The notes under the pieces are model-generated. The model did not search any database, was not told where the DNA came from, and worked only from the letters and a program-made list of their open reading frames with translations. From PNAI01 sp964575715 (lineage in GTDB: Bacteria > Pseudomonadota > Alphaproteobacteria > Rhizobiales > Xanthobacteraceae), in contig CAZNSG010000302.1 of the NCBI GenBank assembly GCA_964575715.1, forward strand, positions 1 through 48,659: a DNA stretch of 48,659 bases, read 5' to 3'. The position numbers were made by a program, and so were the translations under genes. This document shows, in pieces, positions 1 to 6,676 of the stretch; the stretch's first letter is position 1; every line of letters starts with the position of its first letter.

Positions 1-74
1 GAAGCCTCATGAGCGCCTTTCCTCCTGACGAATGCGCCAACTACTTCAGAAACGCTGGATATGAACCATGTTAG
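1..74 (+). mobile_element. IS630-family transposase, C-terminal end (cut by window edge)
   Basis: The frame entering at base 3 reads SLMSAFPPDECANYFRNAGY and a few more residues, then stops with TAG at 72-74. The pattern F-x-P-x-E-C-x-N-Y-F-x-N-A-G-Y is the usual C-terminus of IS630/Tc1-type transposases, so this is the last stretch of a transposase whose body lies outside the window. The right end of the element should lie shortly after the stop, perhaps near the GCTCTAGCTA at about 90-99, because IS630 elements insert at TA; that boundary is inferred. The next gene starts inside the transposase stop region. Confidence 0.7.
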
Positions 75-1306
75 GTGGAAAATGCTCTAGCTACCTGATC
101 GGCAACAAGGACCTTAGCCGACCGTTTTCTGACGTGATGGAAGAGTTTTGCGCCGGACCGAACGGAATAATTGCATTAATTCAGGAGATTCGCGATCGAT
201 TCGAATACATCTATTCACATCGAGATCTCTACCAAGACGCTGTTAGATTCCACCGACAACTTGCCACCTTCTATCCCATCGACACCATCGTAACTACGAA
301 TTGGGACACCTATTTCGAGGACGAGTGCGGTGCCACTGCTTTCGTCGAGGACAAGGATATCCCTTTGTGGGATGTGGCCAAACGAAAAGTCTTAAAGGTT
401 CATGGAACGATCGCAAATTTTGGATCGATCGTCGCAACCAAAACTGACTATCGCAAGTGTGAGCGAAAACTTCGTACGGGCATTCTTGGAGCACACCTAA
501 AGTCGTTGCTTGCTACCCGCACGGTTGTCTTTATTGGCTACTCGCTCCGAGACGATGACTTTCTTCAAATCTACAATTCGACCCGCAAACACCTCGCTGA
601 TTTTCACCGACAAGCATATTTTGTTTCGCCTGCCATTTTAGATACCGAACGAACTCGCCTTCAAAATATGAATCTCCATTTGATCGAAACTGATGGTGAA
701 TTCTTCATATCGCAACTCAAGAAGCACGCGCAATCGTGCAGATGTATCAGTCCCGACGATATGTATGACGATGTCGAAAGCCTGCTATCAGAAGTGATTG
801 ATGCGCATCTCTGGCTACATGACACTTTCGGTATTCGAAGCCACCCCCAGACCATGATTGCGTCCTGGTATCAGGACGGTTTGATGGATGCTCTGAGTCG
901 CATTATAAGATTGCGACGAACTGGGGCGTATTCTGACGTGTACCGTTTGATTCATACGGCACATGGCTACTACGAATTCGAAAGGAGATATCAACGCGAC
1001 AATAATTTTAGCGACGCCGCATATTGCGAAGGATATGCAACCGGATTGCTCTTTTCTTCGCAGACATCAAAACTCAGGATGACTCCGCCTTTGTTCTTTC
1101 ATTTTGGTGGCTTCGGGACTTCGGGAAGAAGTGTTTATAAGCGATGGGTTAGAAAACTGCCGGATCTACATAAAACTGCTCATCGATACGTCATCGGCTG
1201 TCTCAAAAAAATTCCGCCTCATGAGGAAATTGTGTTGCATCACAAAGCTCAACTGAATCTAGGCAGATATATCGACGACAACGGAAGACTGACTACCAAC
1301 AAATAG
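68..1306 (+). CDS. SIR2-like domain protein, N-terminally truncated
   Basis: 412 residues. The second half of a SIR2-like NAD-binding fold is clear: TTNWD at 76-80 (catalytic-type Asn78), VHG at 111-113 (His112), and FIGYSLRDDDF at 155-165. SIR2-like domains of this kind are NADases in several antiphage systems (Thoeris ThsA, DSR, SIR2-HerA). The N-terminal strand with the GAGxS nucleotide loop is missing: the ORF begins in the helices before TTNWD, and an in-frame stop lies just upstream at 62-64. The ATG lies in the end of an IS630 transposase gene, so the 5' part was probably cut off by the insertion. Residues from about 220 on are a domain I do not recognise, with a PPLFFHFGGFGTSGRS segment. 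The gene is visibly AT-richer than the genes after it, which suggests acquired DNA. It is probably non-functional as an enzyme; whether it is expressed is unknown. Confidence 0.75.
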   Translation: MLGGKCSSYLIGNKDLSRPFSDVMEEFCAGPNGIIALIQEIRDRFEYIYSHRDLYQDAVRFHRQLATFYPIDTIVTTNWDTYFEDECGATAFVEDKDIPLWDVAKRKVLKVHGTIANFGSIVATKTDYRKCERKLRTGILGAHLKSLLATRTVVFIGYSLRDDDFLQIYNSTRKHLADFHRQAYFVSPAILDTERTRLQNMNLHLIETDGEFFISQLKKHAQSCRCISPDDMYDDVESLLSEVIDAHLWLHDTFGIRSHPQTMIASWYQDGLMDALSRIIRLRRTGAYSDVYRLIHTAHGYYEFERRYQRDNNFSDAAYCEGYATGLLFSSQTSKLRMTPPLFFHFGGFGTSGRSVYKRWVRKLPDLHKTAHRYVIGCLKKIPPHEEIVLHHKAQLNLGRYIDDNGRLTTNK

Positions 1307-1319
1307 TTGAAGCGCGTAG

Positions 1320-1394
1320 GGCGGAATAGCGAAGCGTATTCCGCCGAATGTTCCGAGACCCAAAAGATGGCGCAATGCGCTACGCTATTGCGCC
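1320..1394. repeat. Pair of REP-like palindromes
   Basis: Two stem-loops lie just after the SIR2-like stop. The first (1320-1345) pairs GGCGGAATA with TATTCCGCC around the loop GCGAAGCG. The second (1369-1394) pairs GGCGCAAT with ATTGCGCC around a loop that contains the reverse complement of the same kind of core (GCTACGC). The pair is therefore inverted, like a bacterial interspersed mosaic element. Palindromes of the type GTAGGGCGGA-TAGCGAAGCG are widespread in proteobacterial intergenic DNA. The rest of 1307-1658 contains one more such element (1624-1653) and no gene I can support. Confidence 0.7.
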
Positions 1395-1623
1395 TTACAT
1401 GTTTTCTGGACGTCAGCAAATCGGTTGCGGCGCTCGGGCGCCACAAATCAGAGGCGCTGATAAGGGCGGCGCGGCAGAACTTGCACACCGTGCTCTGCTC
1501 TTTCCCCGCGCGGTCGCCCGAGCATTGCAAGCTTATCGCGGGGCGAGGGATAATTCTACCGCGGCAAAAACGTCATCCACCACTTTGCCCCAAGAAAATC
1601 TTCCCCTATTGCATCAGTACCTT

Positions 1624-1653
1624 GGATGGGCTTCGCTATCGCTCAATCCATCC
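1624..1653. repeat. REP-like palindrome, third copy
   Basis: GGATGG (1624-1629) pairs with CCATCC (1648-1653) around a loop containing GCTTCGCTATCGC, the same GCGAAGC-type core as the pair at 1320-1394 but with a different stem sequence. It lies immediately downstream of the methyltransferase stop on the minus strand, where such elements often sit and may stabilise the 3' end of the message. Confidence 0.5.
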
Positions 1654-1658
1654 GAAAC

Positions 1659-2147
1659 TCACCAAATCCCATAGCGCGGCACGTTCGCCATGTAGCGCCG
1701 GTATCCGTCGCCGAACTTCTTTTCGAGATAGCGTTCCTCGCGCAGCACGACGCCGTAATGCAAGACAAGCGCTGAGGGCACGAACAGCAGCAAGATCCAG
1801 TCCGACGCCAGCGCGAGCCCAAGCCCGATGAGCATGAGCGCGACCCCGATATACATCGGGTTACGCAGGCGCGCGAAAATGCCGCCGGTCGCGAGCGCAA
1901 GCGAAGGCTTCCACGGCGGCACGTTGGTGCCGACGCGCTTGAACATCCGCTCGGCGGCAAGCGCGAGCGCGCCGCCCGCGACGATGAGCACGACGCCGAG
2001 CGCGACACGCGGCCAGAACGTCAACCATTTGCTGAGCGCAAGAATTGGGAAGAGCCAATCGAGCACGAGGCCAAGCACGACTGTCGCCGCAGCGATCAGC
2101 GGCGGCGGGGCGATGACTCCGGGTGTGTCGTTGTTATTGACCGTCAT
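1659..2147 (-). CDS. Isoprenylcysteine/phospholipid methyltransferase family protein
   Basis: 162 residues, a membrane protein of the PEMT/ICMT family, which transfers methyl groups from S-adenosylmethionine to lipid or prenyl-cysteine substrates. Hydrophobic segments cover about 13-35, 45-65 and 98-130. The family signature is present: RNPMYIG (about 114-120) followed by REERYLEKKFGDGYRRY near the C-terminus, where the paired Glu residues belong to the SAM-binding region. The length is normal for bacterial members. The ATG at 2147 lies a few bases after the higA stop, so the gene could be read from the higBA promoter, but nothing links their functions. The substrate cannot be told from sequence. 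Confidence 0.8.
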   Translation of the reverse strand: MTVNNNDTPGVIAPPPLIAAATVVLGLVLDWLFPILALSKWLTFWPRVALGVVLIVAGGALALAAERMFKRVGTNVPPWKPSLALATGGIFARLRNPMYIGVALMLIGLGLALASDWILLLFVPSALVLHYGVVLREERYLEKKFGDGYRRYMANVPRYGIW

Positions 2148-2153
2148 GGAGCC

Positions 2154-2462
2154 TTAACGCACCGCCGCTTGTTTCGTCACGATAGCTCGTCGCTTCGGCA
2201 GCTTCGCGATCTCCGCGCCCGCGATCTGCCCAGCAACACGAATATCGTACGCGCTCTGCAAATTCAGCCAGAACTGCGCGCTCATGCCGAACCAATGGCC
2301 GAGACGCAGCGCGGTGTCGCCGGTGATCGAGCGCTTGCCCTGAACGATCTGGGTGATGCGGTTCGCCGGCACGCGCAACCGCCGTGCAAGCTCGGTCGGC
2401 GTGACCGCGATTTCCTTCAACTCCTCGGCGAGGATTTCTCCAGGGTGAATGGCGGGTCGCAT
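2154..2462 (-). CDS. higA: HigA-family antitoxin (XRE helix-turn-helix)
   Basis: About 102 residues from the chosen ATG. It begins MRPAIHPGEILAEEL, the standard opening of HigA antitoxins, followed by a helix-turn-helix (TPTELARRLRVPANRITQIV) and SITGDTALRLGHWFGMSAQF, also typical. HigA binds and neutralises HigB and represses its own operon. Two ATGs lie six bases apart at 2468 and 2462; the second sits 9 bases after AAGGAG, so I prefer it. The longer reading frame upstream overlaps higB and is not needed. The gene follows higB by 13 bases: toxin first, antitoxin second, as is usual for HigBA and unlike most other type II pairs. Confidence 0.88.
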   Translation of the reverse strand: MRPAIHPGEILAEELKEIAVTPTELARRLRVPANRITQIVQGKRSITGDTALRLGHWFGMSAQFWLNLQSAYDIRVAGQIAGAEIAKLPKRRAIVTKQAAVR

Positions 2463-2475
2463 GGTCATCGTCTCC

Positions 2476-2760
2476 TTAGTGATAATCGACAATTTCAATA
2501 TTCGAGGGGCCGCGTGCGCAGCGCGGCCATTCAAAACATGGCCGCCATTGTTCGTTGATGCGGACGCTGAACTGACCAGCGCGACCGCCCTTCAACGCTT
2601 CGAGCCGATTGCTCCGCAAAGCTCGCAATTCGTCCAAGCTCATCGCGGCGTCGAGAATTTCAAGACGCCGATAGGCTTGGCGAGCAAAGCCCTGAAACTC
2701 GCGGACAAAACGGCCTTGAGCAAAGGCGGACGTCCGTTTGTCCCGATAGCTCAGGATCAT
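2476..2760 (-). CDS. higB: HigB-family toxin (RelE superfamily)
   Basis: 94 residues, full length for HigB. It starts MILSYRDKRTSAF and ends CFEWPRCARGPSNIEIVDYH, with the conserved RSNRLEALKGGRAGQFSVRI segment in between; this matches the HigB branch of RelE-like ribosome-dependent mRNA endonucleases. It is co-directional with higA, 13 bases apart. No Shine-Dalgarno sequence precedes the ATG; the bases just upstream look like a promoter -10 region, so the message may be leaderless. All the conserved parts are present, so the toxin is probably active when free of HigA. Confidence 0.9.
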   Translation of the reverse strand: MILSYRDKRTSAFAQGRFVREFQGFARQAYRRLEILDAAMSLDELRALRSNRLEALKGGRAGQFSVRINEQWRPCFEWPRCARGPSNIEIVDYH

Positions 2761-2764
2761 GACA

Positions 2765-2795
2765 GTTATTTAACATAATGGACGAGATACGTCAA
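2765..2795 (-). promoter_or_regulatory. higBA promoter with overlapping palindrome
   Basis: On the minus strand TTGACG (2795-2790) is followed after 17 bases by TAAATA (2772-2767), a reasonable sigma70 promoter only 6 bases before the higB ATG. The 10-base inverted repeat GTTA-AA-TAAC (2774-2765) covers the -10 element and is a natural candidate for the HigA operator. A second TTGACG lies 7 bases further upstream. Not tested; assigned by inspection. Confidence 0.5.
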
Positions 2796-2864
2796 TCGTC
2801 AATTTCATGCGGAAAACGTGCCGCCTCGCAAGGGAGAGGGATAGAACACACAGGGCAAGTCAGC

Positions 2865-4031
2865 TCACTCCATCGGCAGGCCGGCGTAGTTTTCCGCCAG
2901 CGACGTCATGGCGGCGACCGAGCTCGTCACATAGTCGATTTCGGCGATCTGGCGCTTGACATCGAAGTCACTGGAATCGGCATAGCGGTGCAGCATCTGC
3001 GTCATCCACCAGGAGAAGCGCTGCCCTTTCCAGACGCGGTTGAGACAGGTCTTGGAATAATTCTCCAAAAGATCGTTTCTTTTGGATTTGAAAAACGCCT
3101 CGATCGCGCGCGCGAGCACACGCACGTCGGCCATGGCGAGATTCATGCCCTTGGCACCGGTGGGCGGCACGATATGGGCGGAGTCGCCGGCCAGAAACAG
3201 GCGGCCGGACTGCATCGGCTCGGTGACATAGCTGCGCATGGGTGCCACGAGTTTCTCCAGCACCGGGCCGCGCGGAAGCAAACGAACGCCGCCGAGCCGC
3301 GTTTCCAGCTCGTCCCAGATTTTTTTATCCGGCCAGTCGTCGAGATTTTCGTCCGGCTTGCATTGAATGTAATAGCGCACGAGCTCGGGCCCGCGCATGG
3401 AAAACAGCGCAAAACCGCGCTGGTGATAGGAATAGATCAGCTCGTCAGCCACCGGCGTCGTCTTGGCCAGAATGCCGAGCCAACCAAAGGGATAGACGCG
3501 ATCGTAGCCGCGCAGCGTGCCGGCGGGAATACTCGGCCGGCACACCCCATGAAAGCCGTCGCAACCGGCGATGATGTCGCACTCAATCTCCTGTGCTTTG
3601 CCTTGATCATGAAATCGGATTTTGGGCTGTGCGGCGGTGGCGTCATGAATGCTGGTTTCCGTAACTTCGAAGCGGATCTCGCCACCGTCGGCAAGACGGC
3701 GCGCGATCAGATCCTTCACCACCTCTTGCTGGCCATAGATAGTGACGCGCTTGCCGACGAGTTTGTAAAAATCGATATGCCGCAACTCGCCGTTGAAGGC
3801 CATGTAGATGCCGTCATGCACCAAACCTTCGCGCTGCATGCGGACGCCGACGCCGGTCTCGATCAAGAGCTTTGTAACCCAATCCTCCATCAGGCCTGCG
3901 CGTACGCGCGCCTCGCAATAGGCGCGGCTGCGGTTTTCCACGATGATGGAGTGGATGCCGGCGAGATGCAGCAGATGCGAGAGCATCAATCCCGCCGGTC
4001 CCGCGCCGACGATGCCGACTTGTGTGCGCAC
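2865..4031 (-). CDS. pobA: 4-hydroxybenzoate 3-monooxygenase
   Basis: 388 residues. This FAD flavoprotein uses NADPH and O2 to convert 4-hydroxybenzoate to protocatechuate, feeding the beta-ketoadipate pathway. The N-terminal FAD fold has GAGPAG at 9-14; the DG motif region CDGFHGVCR follows mid-protein; the GD motif region GDSAHIVPPTGAKGMNLA is nearly identical to the Pseudomonas enzyme. RRIW-like (NRVWKGQRFSWWMT) and the C-terminal AENYAGLP also match, and the length is right. The start codon is GTG. No pca genes or PobR-type regulator lie beside it here, so protocatechuate must be handled by genes elsewhere. The neighbouring Bug-type receptor runs in the same direction and might serve aromatic-acid uptake, but that is a guess. 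Confidence 0.95.
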   Translation of the reverse strand: MRTQVGIVGAGPAGLMLSHLLHLAGIHSIIVENRSRAYCEARVRAGLMEDWVTKLLIETGVGVRMQREGLVHDGIYMAFNGELRHIDFYKLVGKRVTIYGQQEVVKDLIARRLADGGEIRFEVTETSIHDATAAQPKIRFHDQGKAQEIECDIIAGCDGFHGVCRPSIPAGTLRGYDRVYPFGWLGILAKTTPVADELIYSYHQRGFALFSMRGPELVRYYIQCKPDENLDDWPDKKIWDELETRLGGVRLLPRGPVLEKLVAPMRSYVTEPMQSGRLFLAGDSAHIVPPTGAKGMNLAMADVRVLARAIEAFFKSKRNDLLENYSKTCLNRVWKGQRFSWWMTQMLHRYADSSDFDVKRQIAEIDYVTSSVAAMTSLAENYAGLPME

Positions 4032-4058
4032 GATCCCGCTCGCGTTGCGATGGTTGTA

Positions 4059-4124
4059 TTTATAAGGACTTGCGGCTGGCGCCGATATAGGAACGCGGCC
4101 GAAAATGTGTGCACATTTCCGGCG
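4059..4124 (-). promoter_or_regulatory. Putative pobA promoter and upstream operator-like palindrome
   Basis: The minus strand shows TATAAA (4064-4059), a good -10 element about 28 bases before the pobA GTG, with no convincing -35. An interrupted palindrome lies upstream: AAATGTG (4103-4109), TG, CACATTT (4112-4118), extending with two mismatches to 13-base arms over 4097-4124. Its centre is about 60 bases before the predicted transcription start. A weak -35 with an upstream dyad is the usual layout of an activator-controlled promoter, and pobA genes are normally activated in response to 4-hydroxybenzoate. Confidence 0.4.
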
Positions 4125-4160
4125 CGACCCAACCCACTCGTCGAACTCGAAACGAGTCTA

Positions 4161-5150
4161 TTAATTATCGAATTTCAGGTTTGCCGCCTTGATGACATCG
4201 ACGTAGTTCTGGATGTCGGCATCGATCATCTTGCGGAATTCGTCAGACGAGCCACCGCCCGGAGTGACCGCCATCGCCTTGAGCTTGCTGTTGACGTCGG
4301 CATCGGCGATGGCCTTGCGCAGTGTTGCTTCAAGCTTTGCCGCGATAGCGGGCGGTGTATTCTGCGCCACAAACCAGCCGCTCCACAATTGAGTATTGAC
4401 CTCGGGATAACCGGCTTCCGCCATGCTCGGCACGTCGGGGAGCTCGGGGGAGCGCTTCGAGCCGGTCACCGCCAAGGCGCGCACCTTGCCTCCCTTGACC
4501 TGCGGGATCGCAGGCGGACCGTCGGAGAGCACAAACAGGGTCTGCTCCTGGATCACGCTCAGGACCATTTCTTGACTGCTCTTGTATGGAATCTTTTGCG
4601 CTGGCATTCCGCTCTTGAGTTTCAAGAGCTCACTGGCAATTTCGAATGCGGGTGAAGTAGCGCCATAGTTCGACTTGGCGGGATTCGCCTTGGCCCATTC
4701 GACCAGCTCCTTCACCGTCTTGGCGGGATGGTTTACCGGGATCACCATGATGAGCGGAAAGTTCGCGGTCATCGTCAGCGGGATGAAGGTCTTGGTGGGA
4801 TGATAGGGCAAGTTTGGGTAGATGGCCGGAGGGATCGCCATCACGCCGCTGGCGCCAACAAACAGCGTGTAACCGTCGGCTGGCTGTTCCATCACATACG
4901 CTGCAGCAATCCGGCCGCCGGCACCAGGTTTGTTCTCGATAATGAATGACTGACCAGTCAGCTCGGAAAATTTCTGTCCAATCACGCGGGCGAATATGTC
5001 GTTGCCACCGCCAGCTGCAAACGGGATGACCACGCGGATCGGCTTGTTGGGATAGTCGGCCTGGGCCGACGCCGAATTCGGCGCTGCGGCCAGAACAGCG
5101 GAAAGCGCAAGCGCACCCAACACGGTGCGGCCGAAATTGAATTTGCTCAT
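4161..5150 (-). CDS. Tripartite tricarboxylate transporter (Bug/TctC) substrate-binding protein
   Basis: About 329 residues from the chosen ATG. A signal peptide (about 1-29, ending SASA-QA) is followed by YPNKPIRVVIPFAAGGGNDIFAR, the hallmark start of Bug receptors, then IIENKPGAGGRIAAAYV, ADGYTLFVG and KVRALAVTGSKRSPELPDVPSMAEAGYPE. These periplasmic proteins catch carboxylic acids for TctAB-type importers or act as orphan sensors. No TctA or TctB gene is nearby, so it is an orphan receptor, which is common for this family. Two ATGs lie six bases apart; GGAGG abuts the first and sits 6 bases before the second (5150), so I use the second. Confidence 0.92.
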   Translation of the reverse strand: MSKFNFGRTVLGALALSAVLAAAPNSASAQADYPNKPIRVVIPFAAGGGNDIFARVIGQKFSELTGQSFIIENKPGAGGRIAAAYVMEQPADGYTLFVGASGVMAIPPAIYPNLPYHPTKTFIPLTMTANFPLIMVIPVNHPAKTVKELVEWAKANPAKSNYGATSPAFEIASELLKLKSGMPAQKIPYKSSQEMVLSVIQEQTLFVLSDGPPAIPQVKGGKVRALAVTGSKRSPELPDVPSMAEAGYPEVNTQLWSGWFVAQNTPPAIAAKLEATLRKAIADADVNSKLKAMAVTPGGGSSDEFRKMIDADIQNYVDVIKAANLKFDN

Positions 5151-5282
5151 CGACATCCTCCGTTGGTGTGCCGCCAATCTATCCAGCCGCCGCAAGCGCC
5201 CACAAGCCCTGCGACAATAGCCAATTTTACCGGACTTTTCCGGAAAGTCGAATGGCGTTCCGGCATTTCGCGATAATCATCG

Positions 5283-6509
5283 TCAAATTGAATTGCGGCG
5301 CGAGAGCACTCTGACCTGTTTCGGGCCGACGATTTCGTAGGTAATGCCGGCCCAGGTGGTCCGCCGCATGAAAAGAGCGATCCAGCCGTAGACGGCATTG
5401 AGGATGGCGGCGAGCGGCGTTATCAGCGGGTCAAACAACAAAAAGAGGCGATTTTCGACCAACCCGGCGCTACCCCAGAGCCGCGCCACGACGACCGCGC
5501 GGCCCGCAGTCCGCAATACCGCCAGCGCAAAGGCCGCAAGCAACGCCGCGAACGCCGTACGCTGCACTGCCAGCGTGCCGAGGAGCGCGACGATCCATCC
5601 GCTGGCAGTAAAAGTCAGTCCGAACAGCGCAAGACCATAGGTCGCAGGCATGTAGATGCGGAAGAACATCAACCACCGCAATGCATCGGCGGAAACGTTA
5701 GCAAAGCCTCGGGTTGTTAAGTAGAGCCTGGGTAAAATCTCGCGTGGTGCTGCAATGGTGTATCCAGCCTGCTGAGCGATAACGGTCAGGTACAGATCGT
5801 CGCTCAGTGTCCCGCGCCAAGCCTGCGTCAAATCGAGCGTCTCGCAGCGCTCACGCCGCATGGCGGTCGAGCCGCCCCAGGCGGCATTGAGAAACGGAAG
5901 CCGCGGCATGGTCACCATGGTCGCCGCCATCGATGCCATGACGAAGGACGACAGTGAACGATCATTGACGACCTGCCAGGAAAAGCCAGAGACGACATCG
6001 GCCTTGCCATTGACGAGCGGCGCGACGAGCCGCTTGAGCCAATCGCGCGATGGACGGATATCGGCGTCGGCGAATACGACGATTTCGTCGGTGATGTTCA
6101 TGTGCGCGAGCGCCGCACGCAAATTGGCGATCTTCTGCCCCTCGTCCTGCGCATATCCAGCAACCACCACTGCGATGCGATCGGGAAATTTGGCGCGCCA
6201 GCTTTCAATGGGCGAAACCGCCGGATCGGCGGCGGATTCCACCGCGAAAATGACGCGGAAGAACGGATAATCCTGTGCGAATAGACGATCGAGGAATCGA
6301 TCGAACTCGTCGTCGTGACTCTTCACCGCCACAATCACGGCAACCTTTGGCGTCGTGTTGGGGAGCGCCGGCCGGCCGAGACCAATGGAGAAGAACCACA
6401 CCAAGAGTACGGAAATGACCTGGGCGGTCAGCCACAAGATCAGAAATGCAGTCATCAGCGCATCCTGCCATGATATATATGCCGCCGGAGAACTGATTTC
6501 GGCTGACAA
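5283..6509 (-). CDS. Membrane glycosyltransferase, family 2 type
   Basis: Up to 408 residues. One N-terminal membrane helix (about 19-42) precedes a GT-A fold: VAVIVAVKSHDDEFDRFL, then the DxD-like VVFADADIRPSRDWL, an acceptor-region Asp in LSDDLYL, and an RW pair in SADALRWLMFFRIY; three or four membrane helices follow. The arrangement resembles processive or ceramide-type glycosyltransferases (GT2/GT21), which use a nucleotide sugar on the cytoplasmic face and a lipid acceptor. The acceptor is unknown; it is less like HpnI than I would expect for a hopanoid enzyme. The longest frame starts with TTG at 6509 and has no ribosome site. An ATG at 6455 lies 8 bases after AGGA and keeps the whole first helix, so the true protein may be 390 residues. 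Confidence 0.82.
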   Translation of the reverse strand: MSAEISSPAAYISWQDALMTAFLILWLTAQVISVLLVWFFSIGLGRPALPNTTPKVAVIVAVKSHDDEFDRFLDRLFAQDYPFFRVIFAVESAADPAVSPIESWRAKFPDRIAVVVAGYAQDEGQKIANLRAALAHMNITDEIVVFADADIRPSRDWLKRLVAPLVNGKADVVSGFSWQVVNDRSLSSFVMASMAATMVTMPRLPFLNAAWGGSTAMRRERCETLDLTQAWRGTLSDDLYLTVIAQQAGYTIAAPREILPRLYLTTRGFANVSADALRWLMFFRIYMPATYGLALFGLTFTASGWIVALLGTLAVQRTAFAALLAAFALAVLRTAGRAVVVARLWGSAGLVENRLFLLFDPLITPLAAILNAVYGWIALFMRRTTWAGITYEIVGPKQVRVLSRRNSI

Positions 6510-6546
6510 ATGAAGCAGTTAATTTAGCTTCTTGCGCCGTGGCAGG

Positions 6547-6574
6547 TTGACATTCGACGTTTCGTCCCTATGTT
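6547..6574 (+). promoter_or_regulatory. Putative sigma70 promoter of rhlE
   Basis: TTGACA (6547-6552), a perfect -35, then 16 bases and TATGTT (6569-6574). It lies about 100 bases before the preferred rhlE ATG in the gap between rhlE and the divergent glycosyltransferase gene. Recognised by inspection only. Confidence 0.45.
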
Positions 6575-6676
6575 GCAATGTGAATAGTGTTGAATATTAG
6601 ATTCGACCGTCCTCCCCGCGCAAATCCGATACTATTCATTCCGGCGCGGTTCCGGATGGTCCCGATTCGAGGTTTT

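Noticed and set aside
1307..1831. Plus-strand frames in and beyond the gap after the SIR2-like gene
   Set aside because: They run through the REP-like palindromes and into the methyltransferase gene on the other strand; no domain or ribosome site.
4136..4160. Short dyad ACTCGT / ACGAGT after the Bug gene stop
   Set aside because: Only six pairs, no T tract; more likely chance.
2778..4655. Open frame of 625 codons on the plus strand across pobA and the Bug gene
   Set aside because: It is the antisense of two well-recognised genes, shows no known domain, and is long only because high-GC third positions suppress stops.
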